DNA of 64,000 bases from Bacillota bacterium (GCA_017417045.1 JAFPZZ010000026.1:1-64000); one strand, 5' to 3'; positions 1 through 9,713 are shown, numbered from the stretch's first letter. The notes: generated from the sequence alone by a model not told the origin. Numbers and translations: made by a program.

Positions 1-200
1 CTCTCCAAAAGAAGGCGGTCAAGCTCCGCCTTCTGCGCGGGATCCGGCTGCTCGTCCTTTTTCATAAAAAGATCCAGCCTGCTCATGCCGAATGCCCTCT
101 CAAAGAGCATCTCGGCCTCCTGGCGCGGATTCTCCGCGCCGAAGTGAGCCAGACTGAATTCGGTCTCTATCTGTAAAAGCCTGAAATTCTTTTCGTTCAT
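1..200 (-). CDS. prmC: Release factor glutamine methyltransferase PrmC, N-terminal part (cut by window edge)
   Basis: The first 66 codons of a gene that runs off the left edge, starting at the ATG complementary to 198-200. The visible part is the helical N-terminal region of PrmC/HemK, which methylates the Gln of the GGQ motif of RF1 and RF2 using SAM; the segment NPRQEAEMLF fits the family's P-R-x-E-A-x-x-L pattern. The catalytic NPPY motif lies outside the window, so the call rests on this region plus context: rho-yqhQ-prmC-prfA is a common Firmicutes order, and the gap to yqhQ is only 38 nt. Confidence 0.75.
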   Translation of the reverse strand, partial: MNEKNFRLLQIETEFSLAHFGAENPRQEAEMLFERAFGMSRLDLFMKKDEQPDPAQKAELDRLLLE

Positions 201-238
201 ATCACAGGGAGCCCCTTTGAGGGCTCTTTGCAGCGCTA

Positions 239-1306
239 TCAGCGCTTTTCGCCCCCTTCCCTCTTTCTTCTTAGAGCCTCCGTGGCCTCCTCGTCCTTGA
301 CCGCCCCCTCCGGGGTGAGATGCCCCACCCAGTAGCTTACGGGAAGCGAAGGATCCTCGTGCGAGGGCAGCACCGCGTTCATCGCGGCTATGGCGACCTC
401 GAGCTGCTTTTCGTCGGGCTCGCGCGTCGTGAGCCTCTGCAGCAATATACCGGGGAGGCTGAGCAGCCTGACGAGCCTTCCGTCGTGCCTTCCAGTCCAC
501 TGCAGGAGCTCGTAAGAGAGCCCTGCTATAACAGGTATCATCACGAGCCTCGAGACCACCCTCAGGGCCAGATTCGGCCAGCCGAAGAGCGAGAATACGA
601 GCAGGGATATCACCATCACGAACATCATGAAGCTGGTCCCGCAGCGCGGGTGCAGAGTGTAAAAGCTCTGCGCGTTCTCAGGCGTGAGCTCCAGGCCGTT
701 CTCGTAGCAGTGTATGGTCTTGTGCTCAGCTCCGTGGTACTCGAATACCCTGCGTATGTCGGGCATTTTAGAGACCGCCGCAATGTAGGCGACGAACATG
801 CATATCCTGAGCAGGCCCTCGCAGAGATTGAGCAAAAGCACGCTCTTAAGCCCCGCGCGGGAGATGAGATTCATTATGAAGGTCGGCGCCAGTATGAAGA
901 GCACCACGGTGAGGAGTATGGCCAGGACGACCGAGATATACATCTCGATCTTGAAGGCCGTATCCTCGTCAAAGCGCTTCTCAAGCCAGAGCGTGAGGGC
1001 GTCCTTTTCCTGAGGGACGGCTCCCTCCTGACCCTCGAAGCTCTCCAGCACCTCCGCCCCGTAGAGCAGCACAGAAGTGCCCGTGACGAGGCTCGAGACG
1101 AAGCTGACCACGCCCCTTAGCACCGGTATCTTCTTCCAGACGCCGGAGGGCTTTAGCGGCTCCACGCTGAGGTGGATGTTTCCGTTCGGCTCCCTTATCG
1201 CGACCGACAGCGCTCTGCTTCCGCGCATCATCAGCCCTTCCAGTATGGCCTGTCCTCCCACCTTGGTGGGGGAGGCATTTTTCATGAATATCCTGCTGAG
1301 ATCCAT
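239..1306 (-). CDS. yqhQ: YqhQ/DUF1385 family membrane protein
   Basis: 355 residues. The start KVGGQAILEGLMMRG and the later EYHGAEHKTIHCYE and HPRCGTSFMM motifs are hallmarks of DUF1385. Hydrophobic segments near residues 120-145, 150-180, 220-245 and 245-265 make it a polytopic membrane protein. Its biochemical role is not established. The ATG overlaps the rho stop (TAATG), so it is translationally coupled to rho, and prmC follows; this pairing is frequent in Firmicutes. Confidence 0.9.
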   Translation of the reverse strand: MDLSRIFMKNASPTKVGGQAILEGLMMRGSRALSVAIREPNGNIHLSVEPLKPSGVWKKIPVLRGVVSFVSSLVTGTSVLLYGAEVLESFEGQEGAVPQEKDALTLWLEKRFDEDTAFKIEMYISVVLAILLTVVLFILAPTFIMNLISRAGLKSVLLLNLCEGLLRICMFVAYIAAVSKMPDIRRVFEYHGAEHKTIHCYENGLELTPENAQSFYTLHPRCGTSFMMFVMVISLLVFSLFGWPNLALRVVSRLVMIPVIAGLSYELLQWTGRHDGRLVRLLSLPGILLQRLTTREPDEKQLEVAIAAMNAVLPSHEDPSLPVSYWVGHLTPEGAVKDEEATEALRRKREGGEKR

Positions 1307-3147
1307 TACAGGCGCATCTTCCTTATCCTCTGTATGAAATCGTAGTTGGTCTTCGTGTGGACCAGCTCGAATATGATCCTCTCGGTCGCGTCCTCGACGC
1401 CCATGTCGGCGACGGCGCGGCGCATCATCCAGACCGCCTCGAGCTCCTCCTGGTTCATCAAGGTCTCCTCGCGGCGGGTCCCGGACTTGTTGATATCGAC
1501 CGCGGGGAAAAGCCTCTTCTCCTGGAGCCTGCGGTCGAGGTGCAGCTCCATGTTGCCCGTTCCCTTGAACTCCTCGTATATCATGTCGTCCATGCGGCTG
1601 CCGGTCTCAACGAGAGCTGTGGCGAGTATGGTCACGCTTCCGCCCTCCTCGGTATTCCTCGCCGCGCCGAAGAATCTCTTCGGCTTGTAGAGCGCCGCCG
1701 GATCAAGGCCGCCAGAAAGCGTCCTGCCCGAGGCCGGCTCGACGAGATTGTAGGCCCTGGCGAGCCTTGTAATGCTGTCCATGAGTATTATGACGTTCTT
1801 GCCCTGCTCGCAGAGGCGCATAGCCCTGGCGAGGACCATCTCCGCGACCTTGACGTGGTGCTGCGGAAGCTCGTCGAAGGTCGAATATATGACGTGGCCC
1901 TTTATGGAGCGCTGCATATCGGTGACCTCCTCCGGACGTTCGTCTATGAGGAGCACGATTAGCTCGGCGTCCACGTTCTGGGCCTCTATAGATTTCGCTA
2001 TCTGCTTGAGAAGGGTGGTCTTTCCTGCCTTCGGGGGCGCGACTATGATGCCCCTCTGGCCGAGGCCTATGGGCGCCACGAGGTCGGTGAGCCTCATCGA
2101 GAGCGCGCTGCTGCCCTTTTCGAGCACTATCCTCTTTTCAGGATATATGGGCGTAAGGTCGGTGAAATCCGGCCTTCTAACGGCCTTTATGGGCTCGTCC
2201 CCGTTTACCGTCTTTACGTAGAGCAGTCCGCCGAAGCGCTCTCCGGCGCCCGGCTCGTGGGCTATGCCGTATATCATGTCGCCGGTCTTCAGGTTGAAGC
2301 GCCTGATCTGGGTCGGCGATACGTAGATGTCCTTTTCGGAGGTCAGGAAATTGTCGAAGCGAAGGAAGCCGAAGCCTCCCTCGGCGAGGTCCAGCACTCC
2401 GGTGATCTCAAAGCGCCCCTCCTTCTGCTGCTGGACTTCGGGCTCCTTTTTTTCGGGCTTTTCATCTCCGCTGCGCGCCTCAGCCTCAGCTGATTCCGCA
2501 GGAACAGCGCTCTCTGCCGGCGCTGATTCCGCCGCAGAGGCAGTCTCCGCCGTTGCCGCTTCGCTTTCTGCGGCAGCGCTCTTTTTCTTTCTGCCGCGCC
2601 TTTTGGGGGCTGCTTCCTTTGAGGCAGCGTCTGCTCCAAGGGGGGCAGAGGCCTCCGCTGCGGGAGCGGAGCCTTCTGTCGCGGGGGCGGTGCCCCCCAT
2701 CGCGGGAACTGAGCTCTCTGATCCGAGGACGGAGCCTTCTGCCGCAGCAGCAACGCTCTCATCAGCGGGCTCGGGACAATCCTTTGTTGCCGCTGAGCCC
2801 TCGTTTGCAGGAGCAGAGTCCTCTTCTGAAGGCGCTGAACTCGCTTCCGAAGAACCGTTCTCCGCATAGGCATCCTTTTTCCGCCTTCCGCGCCTCTTCG
2901 CGGGAGACTTTTCCTGGGCTGCCCCGCTTTGGGCGCCTTCCGAGCTATCTTCCTGCGCTGCGCGAGGGGACGCTTTCTCCGTCTCAGGCCCGCCGGAGCT
3001 CTTGGCCTCCTCAGCCTGCCTGTTCATCTCGGAGAGCAGCTCGTAGAGCTCCTTCTTTTTCATTCCGGAAGCTCCCTCAACGCCAAGAGCCGAAGCTATT
3101 ATCCTAAGCTCCGCGACGCTCTTTCCCTTTAAAATTTCCTGATCCAT
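1306..3147 (-). CDS. rho: Transcription termination factor Rho with long repetitive N-terminal extension
   Basis: 613 residues against roughly 420 for a typical Rho. The start (residues 1-35) is the Rho N-terminal helical domain. Residues about 40-240 are Ala/Ser/Glu/Pro-rich and carry two basic patches, KRRGRRKK and KRRGRKKK. The core follows: RNA-binding cold-shock domain ([20 protein letters not shown]), Walker A PPKAGKTT, Walker [11 protein letters not shown], and the Q/R-loop region around [10 protein letters not shown]. It is a hexameric RNA helicase that ends transcription. The SD AGAGG lies 6 nt before the ATG. The rpmE gene often found just after rho is absent here. The extension is built partly from a 21-bp tandem repeat (see the repeat entry). 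Confidence 0.98.
   Translation of the reverse strand: MDQEILKGKSVAELRIIASALGVEGASGMKKKELYELLSEMNRQAEEAKSSGGPETEKASPRAAQEDSSEGAQSGAAQEKSPAKRRGRRKKDAYAENGSSEASSAPSEEDSAPANEGSAATKDCPEPADESVAAAAEGSVLGSESSVPAMGGTAPATEGSAPAAEASAPLGADAASKEAAPKRRGRKKKSAAAESEAATAETASAAESAPAESAVPAESAEAEARSGDEKPEKKEPEVQQQKEGRFEITGVLDLAEGGFGFLRFDNFLTSEKDIYVSPTQIRRFNLKTGDMIYGIAHEPGAGERFGGLLYVKTVNGDEPIKAVRRPDFTDLTPIYPEKRIVLEKGSSALSMRLTDLVAPIGLGQRGIIVAPPKAGKTTLLKQIAKSIEAQNVDAELIVLLIDERPEEVTDMQRSIKGHVIYSTFDELPQHHVKVAEMVLARAMRLCEQGKNVIILMDSITRLARAYNLVEPASGRTLSGGLDPAALYKPKRFFGAARNTEEGGSVTILATALVETGSRMDDMIYEEFKGTGNMELHLDRRLQEKRLFPAVDINKSGTRREETLMNQEELEAVWMMRRAVADMGVEDATERIIFELVHTKTNYDFIQRIRKMRL
2639..2848 (-). repeat. Degenerate 21-bp tandem repeat inside rho (about 10 units)
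   Basis: On the plus strand units start every 21 nt at 2639, 2660, 2681, 2702, 2723, 2744, 2765, 2786, 2807 and 2828; the best conserved begin GCGGGAGCGGAGCC or similar. In the Rho frame each unit gives a heptapeptide of the type [GSAD]-S-A-P-A-x-E, for example [21 protein letters not shown]. The array lies in the disordered extension, not the catalytic core. Confidence 0.8.
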
Positions 3148-3164
3148 TTGAACCTCTGGTAAGA

Positions 3165-4328
3165 CTACCTCATCTCGAGAATGAGTATGCCGTCAGAAAT
3201 AAAATCATAAGAACGGTTCCGCCTGATAGTCGGAACGTCGGAGTCCCCATCGGTAACGAGAGTTATCCTTATGCCGTTTTCGAGCTCCATGGAGATCACG
3301 TCGCGGCCTCTTTCGCTTTCGACCCCCTTGACCGTGCCGTGCTGGACGACGGGCCTGCTCTGGATCACGACGCTGTTTTCGCCGCCCGCGTAGGCGGAGA
3401 CTGTTATCTTAGAGCCCGAAAGGGCTGAGATATCCGAAAGCTTCGCGGCCGTGCCGTCCAGCGCTACGCGCGCTCCGTCGGCCACGTAAAGACTGACGGA
3501 CTGAAAGGAGAGCCTGATGATGCCCTGCTCCGCCGAGAGCTCGGAAAGCGTACCGCTGAAGTTCATGAGAGGATCCACGTCGGCCATTCCGGCGAACTTC
3601 GGATCGAGGCCGAGCAGCCTCGTGCACACCGCGGCCATCTCGCTGCGCCTTACCCCGTCGTTTCCGTGGAAAAGCCCGTCGCTGCCCTCCATGATATGCT
3701 TCCTGTAAAGGGCGTCGACGTACTGCCTGTTTTCGGGATCTATATCGAGATAGTCGGAGTAGACGATCTGGCAAAGCGGCGAGAGCTCGTAACCCATCGC
3801 CCTGGCCGTCCATCTGGCTATAAGCTGCCTGGACGCGGCGGCGCCTCCGCCGAAGCCTGACGCTCCGGACGCGGCGAAATCGCCCTCTTCTAGTATGCCG
3901 CTCTCAAAACCGTAGGCGCAGTAGCTCCAGGCCCATTCGGCTATGCCGCAGGCCTTCATGGTCTCCGCCCATTTCGCGCTAAGGCCTCCGTCTGCCGCGG
4001 ATCCTCCGGGCTGCGCAGCGGCCCCCGAGCTCTCCGAAGCCCCGGAAGACTGCCCATCCGAAGCCTCTTCGGCATCTTCCGTGAGCATACCGGCCTTCGA
4101 GAGGGTCCTGTAGAGCATGGTCATGCATTCCTGGCGGCTCACGTTGTTGTCCGGCTTGAAAAGCCAGGTCCCGTTCTCGTTGTAACCCTCGATTATGCCG
4201 TTTTCTCTGGCAAGCCTGATGGTATCGACCGCCCAGTGATCGTCCGGAAGGTCGTCAAAACCCACCGCCGCAAATACCGGCGGTGCTGCAAGAAGTATGC
4301 AGAGAATGACGCAGAGAAGCTTTTTCAT
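3165..4328 (-). CDS. SLH-domain cell-surface protein
   Basis: 387 residues with a Sec signal peptide (MKKLLC followed by a hydrophobic stretch, cleavage after PPVFA). Residues about 22-70 are a good SLH repeat (DDHWAVDTI...NGIIEGY...FKPDNNVSRQECMTMLYR). A Ser/Gly/Ala linker with a DGQSSGASESSG stretch follows, then two weaker SLH-like repeats (about 105-165 and 185-235, the latter ending VRRSEMAAVCTRLLG). The last ~140 residues look beta-rich and are unassigned. SLH repeats usually anchor proteins to pyruvylated wall polymers. No convincing SD precedes the ATG. It sits between lcp and rho, so it may share the lcp transcript. Confidence 0.85.
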   Translation of the reverse strand: MKKLLCVILCILLAAPPVFAAVGFDDLPDDHWAVDTIRLARENGIIEGYNENGTWLFKPDNNVSRQECMTMLYRTLSKAGMLTEDAEEASDGQSSGASESSGAAAQPGGSAADGGLSAKWAETMKACGIAEWAWSYCAYGFESGILEEGDFAASGASGFGGGAAASRQLIARWTARAMGYELSPLCQIVYSDYLDIDPENRQYVDALYRKHIMEGSDGLFHGNDGVRRSEMAAVCTRLLGLDPKFAGMADVDPLMNFSGTLSELSAEQGIIRLSFQSVSLYVADGARVALDGTAAKLSDISALSGSKITVSAYAGGENSVVIQSRPVVQHGTVKGVESERGRDVISMELENGIRITLVTDGDSDVPTIRRNRSYDFISDGILILEMR

Positions 4329-4375
4329 AGCGGGGGTAAAAATGTATAGGGGCGGGGCAGAAGTCCGCCCTGGTG

Positions 4376-5419
4376 CTAAGGATTCGCAGGCGCTTGGGAG
4401 CCCTCTTCCTCGGATGACTGATCTATGCCGTAGATCTCCTCCAGCATTCTGTATATCCCCTCGTCGTCCTGCACCCAGAACGAGAGCTCGTACATGGTCT
4501 TATCCGTGCCGGGGAGCTGGTAGAGCTTGACGTTCTCCATGCTGAGCCCGGACGCCTTCGACGCTATCTTTATCGCGTTGGAAAGGCTGAGATCGCTCTC
4601 CACGGTGCTGAGCACGGCCTTGGCAACTTCCTTGAGATTGCCTTCGGAGAGACACTTCTCTATGACCTTCTGAACGAATTCCCTCTGCATCTCCGTGCGG
4701 CCTATGTCGCCGTTGACATAGCTGCCGTAGACGCCCTTTCTGAAGCGCAGGAATTCCTCGACGTTGCTCGAATCGATGATCTGATTGCCGGCCGGGATGT
4801 CTATATGGAGCTCATGCCCCTTGGTCGGGTCGTCGTACTTCATATGGAAGGGTATGTACATCTCGACCCCGCCTATCGCCTGCATGACCTGGCGTATATC
4901 CTCGTAGGTCACGAGGGCATAGCAGTGTATGGGCATGCCGTAGAGTATCTCAGAGACGGTCTCCGCCACGGGCACGACGCTCTTGTTGCTTGTGCGGTAG
5001 ATGGAGTTGATCTTGTAGGCCCCGTAGCTTGTGAAGCCGGCCCTGTAGTGATAGGTGTCCCTGGGGATGGAGATGATGCTGACCTTCTGCGAAGACATGT
5101 CGTAGCTTCCGACCATTATGGTGTCGGTGTTGCCGTCGGCTATGCCCAGGAGCAGGACGTTGATCCTGTCCTGATCCTTGAAGGCCTTGTAGAACGGGCT
5201 GTTCTCGTCTACGGTGATGGGCGTCATATCGTCCACCAGCCTCTCGCCCAGCTCGTTCGTGTTGAATATGCTCATCCCGCCGCTGATGGTCCCCTTGGCG
5301 CTCCTCGAGCGAAGCATGGTCATGCCCGTGCATGATATAGCGAACACGAGGAGGAATATCAGAAGAGAGACCTTGTCGCGGCCCTTGGTTTTTGTTGTTT
5401 TCGTTTCGTTCCTTGCCAT
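4376..5419 (-). CDS. LytR-CpsA-Psr (LCP) family wall-polymer ligase
   Basis: 347 residues: short cytoplasmic basic N-terminus, one membrane anchor (VSLLIFLLVFAISCTGMTML, residues about 18-37), then an extracytoplasmic LCP domain with NVLLLGIADGNTDTIMVGSYD, the conserved SIPRDTY and the later FVQKVIEK helix. LCP enzymes transfer glycopolymers from lipid carriers to peptidoglycan. Adjacent envelope genes (SLH protein, two polymerase/ligase-like proteins) fit this. No SD precedes the ATG, and a TATAAT box ends only 7 nt upstream of it (see findings). Confidence 0.92.
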   Translation of the reverse strand: MARNETKTTKTKGRDKVSLLIFLLVFAISCTGMTMLRSRSAKGTISGGMSIFNTNELGERLVDDMTPITVDENSPFYKAFKDQDRINVLLLGIADGNTDTIMVGSYDMSSQKVSIISIPRDTYHYRAGFTSYGAYKINSIYRTSNKSVVPVAETVSEILYGMPIHCYALVTYEDIRQVMQAIGGVEMYIPFHMKYDDPTKGHELHIDIPAGNQIIDSSNVEEFLRFRKGVYGSYVNGDIGRTEMQREFVQKVIEKCLSEGNLKEVAKAVLSTVESDLSLSNAIKIASKASGLSMENVKLYQLPGTDKTMYELSFWVQDDEGIYRMLEEIYGIDQSSEEEGSQAPANP

Positions 5420-5426
5420 AGTTGGG

Positions 5427-5437
5427 ATTATATATCA
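5427..5437 (-). promoter_or_regulatory. TGATATATAAT box just upstream of the LCP gene
   Basis: On the minus strand TGATATATAAT ends 7 nt before the LCP ATG and contains a perfect -10 hexamer (TATAAT) or an extended -10 (TGA-TATATA). No good -35 at 17 nt is seen. An identical 11-mer lies at 9714-9724 upstream of the polymerase pair. The implied transcript would have almost no 5' leader. Confidence 0.45.
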
Positions 5438-5603
5438 GTAAGAGCTGATTTTGTGTGAATTCTATATGATATATATGCCGTGCGGAGAGTTTTTACTGCT
5501 GATTTCGTCCATAGCGAACGCGGAAGGGCTTCCCCTCTATATCCCGGTGCCGCTTCTTGGGCGCAGGGGCACGGACTCAGGCGCCGCGTCAAGGCGCCGC
5601 TCT

Positions 5604-7625
5604 TCAGTCCGTCTCCCTCGCGGCTATCAGCCTGTTGCAGGCGAAGCCTATCGCGAGCATGCTGTAGAAAAGAGGCATGGTGGACACCGTGCTGTCGTTG
5701 AAGAGCCCTACGACCAGGAAGGCGCAGCAGCCCAGGAAGGCCCCGAAACCGGCGAAGTGCGCGAGGTCGTCGTGCTCAGCCACGCGGCAGCAGCCCCTGA
5801 GGCTCTCCTTTACGAAGAGCGCGATGATGCCCAGCCAGAACACGAGCGACACGAGGCCCGTATTGAGGGCGATGTCGAGGTAGATGCAGTGCGGCTTATC
5901 GACTACGATGAGTATATTGTTCTGAAGCGTGTATTTATATCCGTAGTCGTACTGCGGATAGTTTATGCAGTAGGTGTCGGCGCCCGGGCCGATGAATATG
6001 GAGTTTTTGAGCATGGGAAGGCTGTTCGCCCAGATAGCGCCTCTCCCGCTGCCGAGCCTTTCCCTTCCCTCGAATCCAAACCTTTCGGCGGAGCCGCTTA
6101 GGGCAGTGTACTTGCCCACCGGAGTTCGGTAGCTGACCCCATCCTCCGTGAAACGGAATACCCAGACGTTATCCTTGTTCGGCCTCTGCTGTATCTCCTT
6201 GTTCGGCACGGTCTCTATGCCAAGCCCTATCTCTTTGTCGCTGGCCTCTATGATATAGAGCCTGCACCACTTTGAGAAATGCTCGTCCTCGAAGAGATAG
6301 ATGCCGTTTTCCCCGCTGGGCTCGACGTCTATGGGCTGGCCGTCGCCGTCGACGTATATCTGATCGCCGCTGACTTCCACGCGCAGCGTCTTGCCTGAAA
6401 TATCCATCGAGAACCAGTCGTCCCCTGTGATGACGTTGCTGACCTTAAGCAGCTCGGATTCGTCAATGGGGAGTTCCTGTTCGCTTCCGCCGCGGTCTAT
6501 TATCTTTTTCTTGATCTCAGGCCACCAGCGGTCTGATATCGAGACCATGACGAGCACCGTGACCAGAGCTATCACCGCGAGGGGCTTTGCCCAGGCCTTG
6601 AGCTTCTTCCTGCAGAAGAAGACCGCGAGCAGGAACATGGTCACCAGGCCGAAATAGCCCGAGGCCGAATTCGCGCAGAAGAAATTGTACAGCGTGAAGG
6701 CGTACATCACGAGCATGAGCGCGGCGCCTGCCTTATGGCTGCGCAGGCCTTTCCCGTCCCCCTCGCCGGCGCTCGCGAGCATCCAGCTCCTGATGAAGAG
6801 CATCACGAATACCGGGATCACAAGGCAGAGGTAGAACGATACGTAGTTGATATTGTATACGGTCTGGTAGACCTGGCGGTTCGTGAAGTTGAATTTGTAG
6901 TAGAGCTGGCCCTGCTGCGCGAGGCTGTCTATCTGCTGCCAGACGGTGGAGCCGTTCGCGAGGGTCTCGTTGGGGCTTATGAGCTTCTGCCCTGCGGTGC
7001 TTCTGAAGAAGTCTATGTCTATGGACTGGAAGAAGCCGAGCAGGTCTTCGGCGAATATGGCCGCCGTTATGCCGCCCAGCATTATCCTGACTCCGCGCTC
7101 GCTCGCGATATGACCTATCATGTATATGAGCATGACCATGTAGCAGAGCAGCGTGACGGTCCCCTCGAAGCGATCGTTCCAGCCCCAGAGCGAAAACTCC
7201 TTGTAGCCGGAAAGCATGTAAGAAAGCAGCACGAATAGGCTGTAGCCTCCCATGCATATGAGCAGAGCCTTGTTCCTCCTGTCGGGCCTGATAGAGCTTC
7301 TCTCCATCGCCCTCACTAGCATGAAGAGCAATGCGAGCGCCGCGCAGACCACTATGAGCCTCATCTTGTTGTAGGAGAAGAAGTCCAGAAGCTGGGTGTC
7401 GTCCGTCTTCTCTGTCCAGAAAAACTGCGTCATCGGGCGGCTGTAGTGATGTCCTCTGACTATCAGGAGCACCACGCTCGAAAAGAGCAGCGCGGGAATG
7501 AGCCTGATGCCCTCGGCGGAGCCGCCTTTTTCAAGCCTGCCTTCCAAAGCCGCGCTATGCTTCGTCGCGCGCTGCGCCTTAGAATCGCCGCCGTCCGCTT
7601 TTTTAACGGTATTCTTCTTAGCCAT
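5604..7625 (-). CDS. O-antigen polymerase/ligase-like polytopic membrane protein (second of tandem pair)
   Basis: 673 residues with about 10-12 membrane segments and a large extracytoplasmic insertion (residues about 380-520). The segment LGSGRGAIWANSLPMLK followed by IFIGPGADTY (about 520-550) is the signature of the Wzy/WaaL superfamily, which polymerises or ligates lipid-linked glycans outside the membrane. It is a paralogue of the upstream gene throughout, including the insertion, and its ATG lies 8 nt inside that gene's end, so the two are coupled. With the adjacent LCP and SLH genes it probably belongs to wall-polymer assembly; the glycan is unknown. Confidence 0.8.
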   Translation of the reverse strand: MAKKNTVKKADGGDSKAQRATKHSAALEGRLEKGGSAEGIRLIPALLFSSVVLLIVRGHHYSRPMTQFFWTEKTDDTQLLDFFSYNKMRLIVVCAALALLFMLVRAMERSSIRPDRRNKALLICMGGYSLFVLLSYMLSGYKEFSLWGWNDRFEGTVTLLCYMVMLIYMIGHIASERGVRIMLGGITAAIFAEDLLGFFQSIDIDFFRSTAGQKLISPNETLANGSTVWQQIDSLAQQGQLYYKFNFTNRQVYQTVYNINYVSFYLCLVIPVFVMLFIRSWMLASAGEGDGKGLRSHKAGAALMLVMYAFTLYNFFCANSASGYFGLVTMFLLAVFFCRKKLKAWAKPLAVIALVTVLVMVSISDRWWPEIKKKIIDRGGSEQELPIDESELLKVSNVITGDDWFSMDISGKTLRVEVSGDQIYVDGDGQPIDVEPSGENGIYLFEDEHFSKWCRLYIIEASDKEIGLGIETVPNKEIQQRPNKDNVWVFRFTEDGVSYRTPVGKYTALSGSAERFGFEGRERLGSGRGAIWANSLPMLKNSIFIGPGADTYCINYPQYDYGYKYTLQNNILIVVDKPHCIYLDIALNTGLVSLVFWLGIIALFVKESLRGCCRVAEHDDLAHFAGFGAFLGCCAFLVVGLFNDSTVSTMPLFYSMLAIGFACNRLIAARETD

Positions 7626-9663
7626 TCTGCGCTTCCTCTTCCCTTATCATGGCGTTTATGGCAAAACCGAGCCCGAGCACCGCGTAGAAGAACGGCGCAG
7701 TCGAAACGGAGCTGTCGTTGAATAATCCGACCGCGAGGAAGGAAGCCACTCCGAGGAAGCATCCCGCCGCGGCGTATCTGAGTATCCCAAGGCCGGAGCC
7801 TTTACCAGGGATCTTAGCCTTGGACGTTTCAGCCTCTGCGCCGCTTTCCCGGCGCTTCTTTCCAAAGCCGAAGCCCGTCTTCAGGGAATCCCTGAAGTAG
7901 AAGAAGAATATGCCGAGCTGAGCTATGAGCGAGGTGATCCCGGTGTTTATCGCGGTCTGCAGGTACATGTCGTGCGGCTTGTCGTAGATCAGATTGAAGC
8001 GGCTGTCGAGATGTCCAAAACGGCTGAAGCTGTATTTTCCGGCGTAGTCGTCGTTCGGGAAGTAAGCGCAGAAGGTGTCCGCACCGTGTCCTATGAATAT
8101 GGTATCCTTCAGCATGGGTATGCTTCTGGACCATATGTAGCCTCTGCCGGATCCGAGATTATAGCGGCCCTCAAAGCCCCATTTATCGACCTTTCCGAGG
8201 GTTATGAGCTTTCCGCTGGGCGCCTCGAACAGCGCGGTGTATTCCGTGAATATAAAATCCCAGTTCCTCTTATATGTGGCGAACCGGTACCTTCCGCTCT
8301 CCTCTATGAACTGGAAGGTGATGTAGTCGTGGAAGCGCTCGTCCATGAAGGAGTATATCTTGTTCTCCTCGTCGTGCATGTATACCCTCACGTATTCATC
8401 ATCTGAATCCGTGAATGCTACGCCGCCGCCGATATAGTTCATGAATAGCTCGTTTCCGTTGATGCTGAAGGCAACGTAGTCCTCTCCCGTCTCGACGTAG
8501 TCTATCCAGGGCTTGACGCTGGCGGGCTTGTTCTCAAAGTCCGAAGGCTCAAGGCCGTATGCTCCGTCTATGATACCCGATACGGCCGTCTCGCTCTCGG
8601 TGAAGAGCTTCTGCTTGAGCTCCGGATACCATCTGCTCCAGAGTATTCCCATGATGAGCGCCGTCACCAGCGCGAGCGCGAGCAGGGGTTTGAGCCACTT
8701 GATTATATTCCTGCGGAAGACTATGAGCCCTAGCAGGAACATCGTGACGAGTCCAAAGTAGCCGGAAGCCGAATTAGCGCAGAAGAAATTGTAGAGGACG
8801 AAGGCAAAGAGCACCAGAAGCGCGCTGATCATAAGCGCCCTCAGACCGTCCTTCATCCTGACGTCCCTGTCGCAGGCCCCTATGAAGCACAGAGCTATCA
8901 CGGGAAGCACCGCGCTGAGATAGAAGGGCACGTAGTTGATGTTGTACAGAGTCTGGTATACGACGCCCGGTCTGAACTCTATCGAATAGATCATCTTGCC
9001 CTCTTCGGCGAGCTGGTCTATAGCCTCCCAGGCGGTCCTGCCGTCGGTAAGCTTGAGGTCGGGAACTATGAGCTTCTGACCCCATACCGTGCGGAAGAGA
9101 TCCTTGCCTGAGGCCTGATAATAGCCCACGATGCCGAGAAGGAGCACCGCGATACCCATGCCTATAAGTATGAGCTTCGCTGTCCTCGGATCTCTCACGC
9201 AGACCATCAGGTACACGAGGACTATCATGTAGGCGAATAGGGTAAGCGTTCCCTCGAAGCGGTCGTTCCAGCCGAGCCAGGCGAAGGTCTTGTACTTGGA
9301 GAATACGAATGAGAGCAGCACGAAGAACAGGTACGCTCCCACGCATACCAGGGCGAGCGCCGCGGGATCCTTCTCCTTCACGCGCTGCTTAAAGCCTTTC
9401 TCCAGCGGAGAGCGCTTTATGCCCATGACGTAGCGGACGGCCATCATGATAAGCGCCATAACCGCGCCGGCCACGATCACGACCATCTTGTAATAGGCGA
9501 AAAAGTCCGTGAGCTGAGTGTTGTTGTACTGTCCAATGGCTCCGAACTGGGTCATCGGGCGGAAGTAATAATGCAATCTGACGGTCAGTATGGATACTGC
9601 CGCGAATAATATGACAGGCAGGGCGGCCAGAAGGCTGCCGAGCATTCCTTCGTTTTTCTTCAA
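7618..9663 (-). CDS. O-antigen polymerase/ligase-like polytopic membrane protein (first of tandem pair)
   Basis: 681 residues with the same architecture as the 5604-7625 product: N-terminal LHYYFRPMTQF stretch (HHYSRPMTQFFW in the paralogue), many membrane segments, a CANSASGYFGLVTMFLL segment shared by both, a long loop (about 370-540), then LGSGRGYIWSRSIPMLK and IFIGHGADTF. The start is the TTG at 9663 behind GGGAG. Whether it is a polymerase or a ligase cannot be decided from sequence. Confidence 0.8.
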   Translation of the reverse strand: MKKNEGMLGSLLAALPVILFAAVSILTVRLHYYFRPMTQFGAIGQYNNTQLTDFFAYYKMVVIVAGAVMALIMMAVRYVMGIKRSPLEKGFKQRVKEKDPAALALVCVGAYLFFVLLSFVFSKYKTFAWLGWNDRFEGTLTLFAYMIVLVYLMVCVRDPRTAKLILIGMGIAVLLLGIVGYYQASGKDLFRTVWGQKLIVPDLKLTDGRTAWEAIDQLAEEGKMIYSIEFRPGVVYQTLYNINYVPFYLSAVLPVIALCFIGACDRDVRMKDGLRALMISALLVLFAFVLYNFFCANSASGYFGLVTMFLLGLIVFRRNIIKWLKPLLALALVTALIMGILWSRWYPELKQKLFTESETAVSGIIDGAYGLEPSDFENKPASVKPWIDYVETGEDYVAFSINGNELFMNYIGGGVAFTDSDDEYVRVYMHDEENKIYSFMDERFHDYITFQFIEESGRYRFATYKRNWDFIFTEYTALFEAPSGKLITLGKVDKWGFEGRYNLGSGRGYIWSRSIPMLKDTIFIGHGADTFCAYFPNDDYAGKYSFSRFGHLDSRFNLIYDKPHDMYLQTAINTGITSLIAQLGIFFFYFRDSLKTGFGFGKKRRESGAEAETSKAKIPGKGSGLGILRYAAAGCFLGVASFLAVGLFNDSSVSTAPFFYAVLGLGFAINAMIREEEAQNG

Positions 9664-9713
9664 ATCACTGCTCCCTAAATATCTTTAAGATCTTTTCAGG
9701 CCATAGTTAAGAT

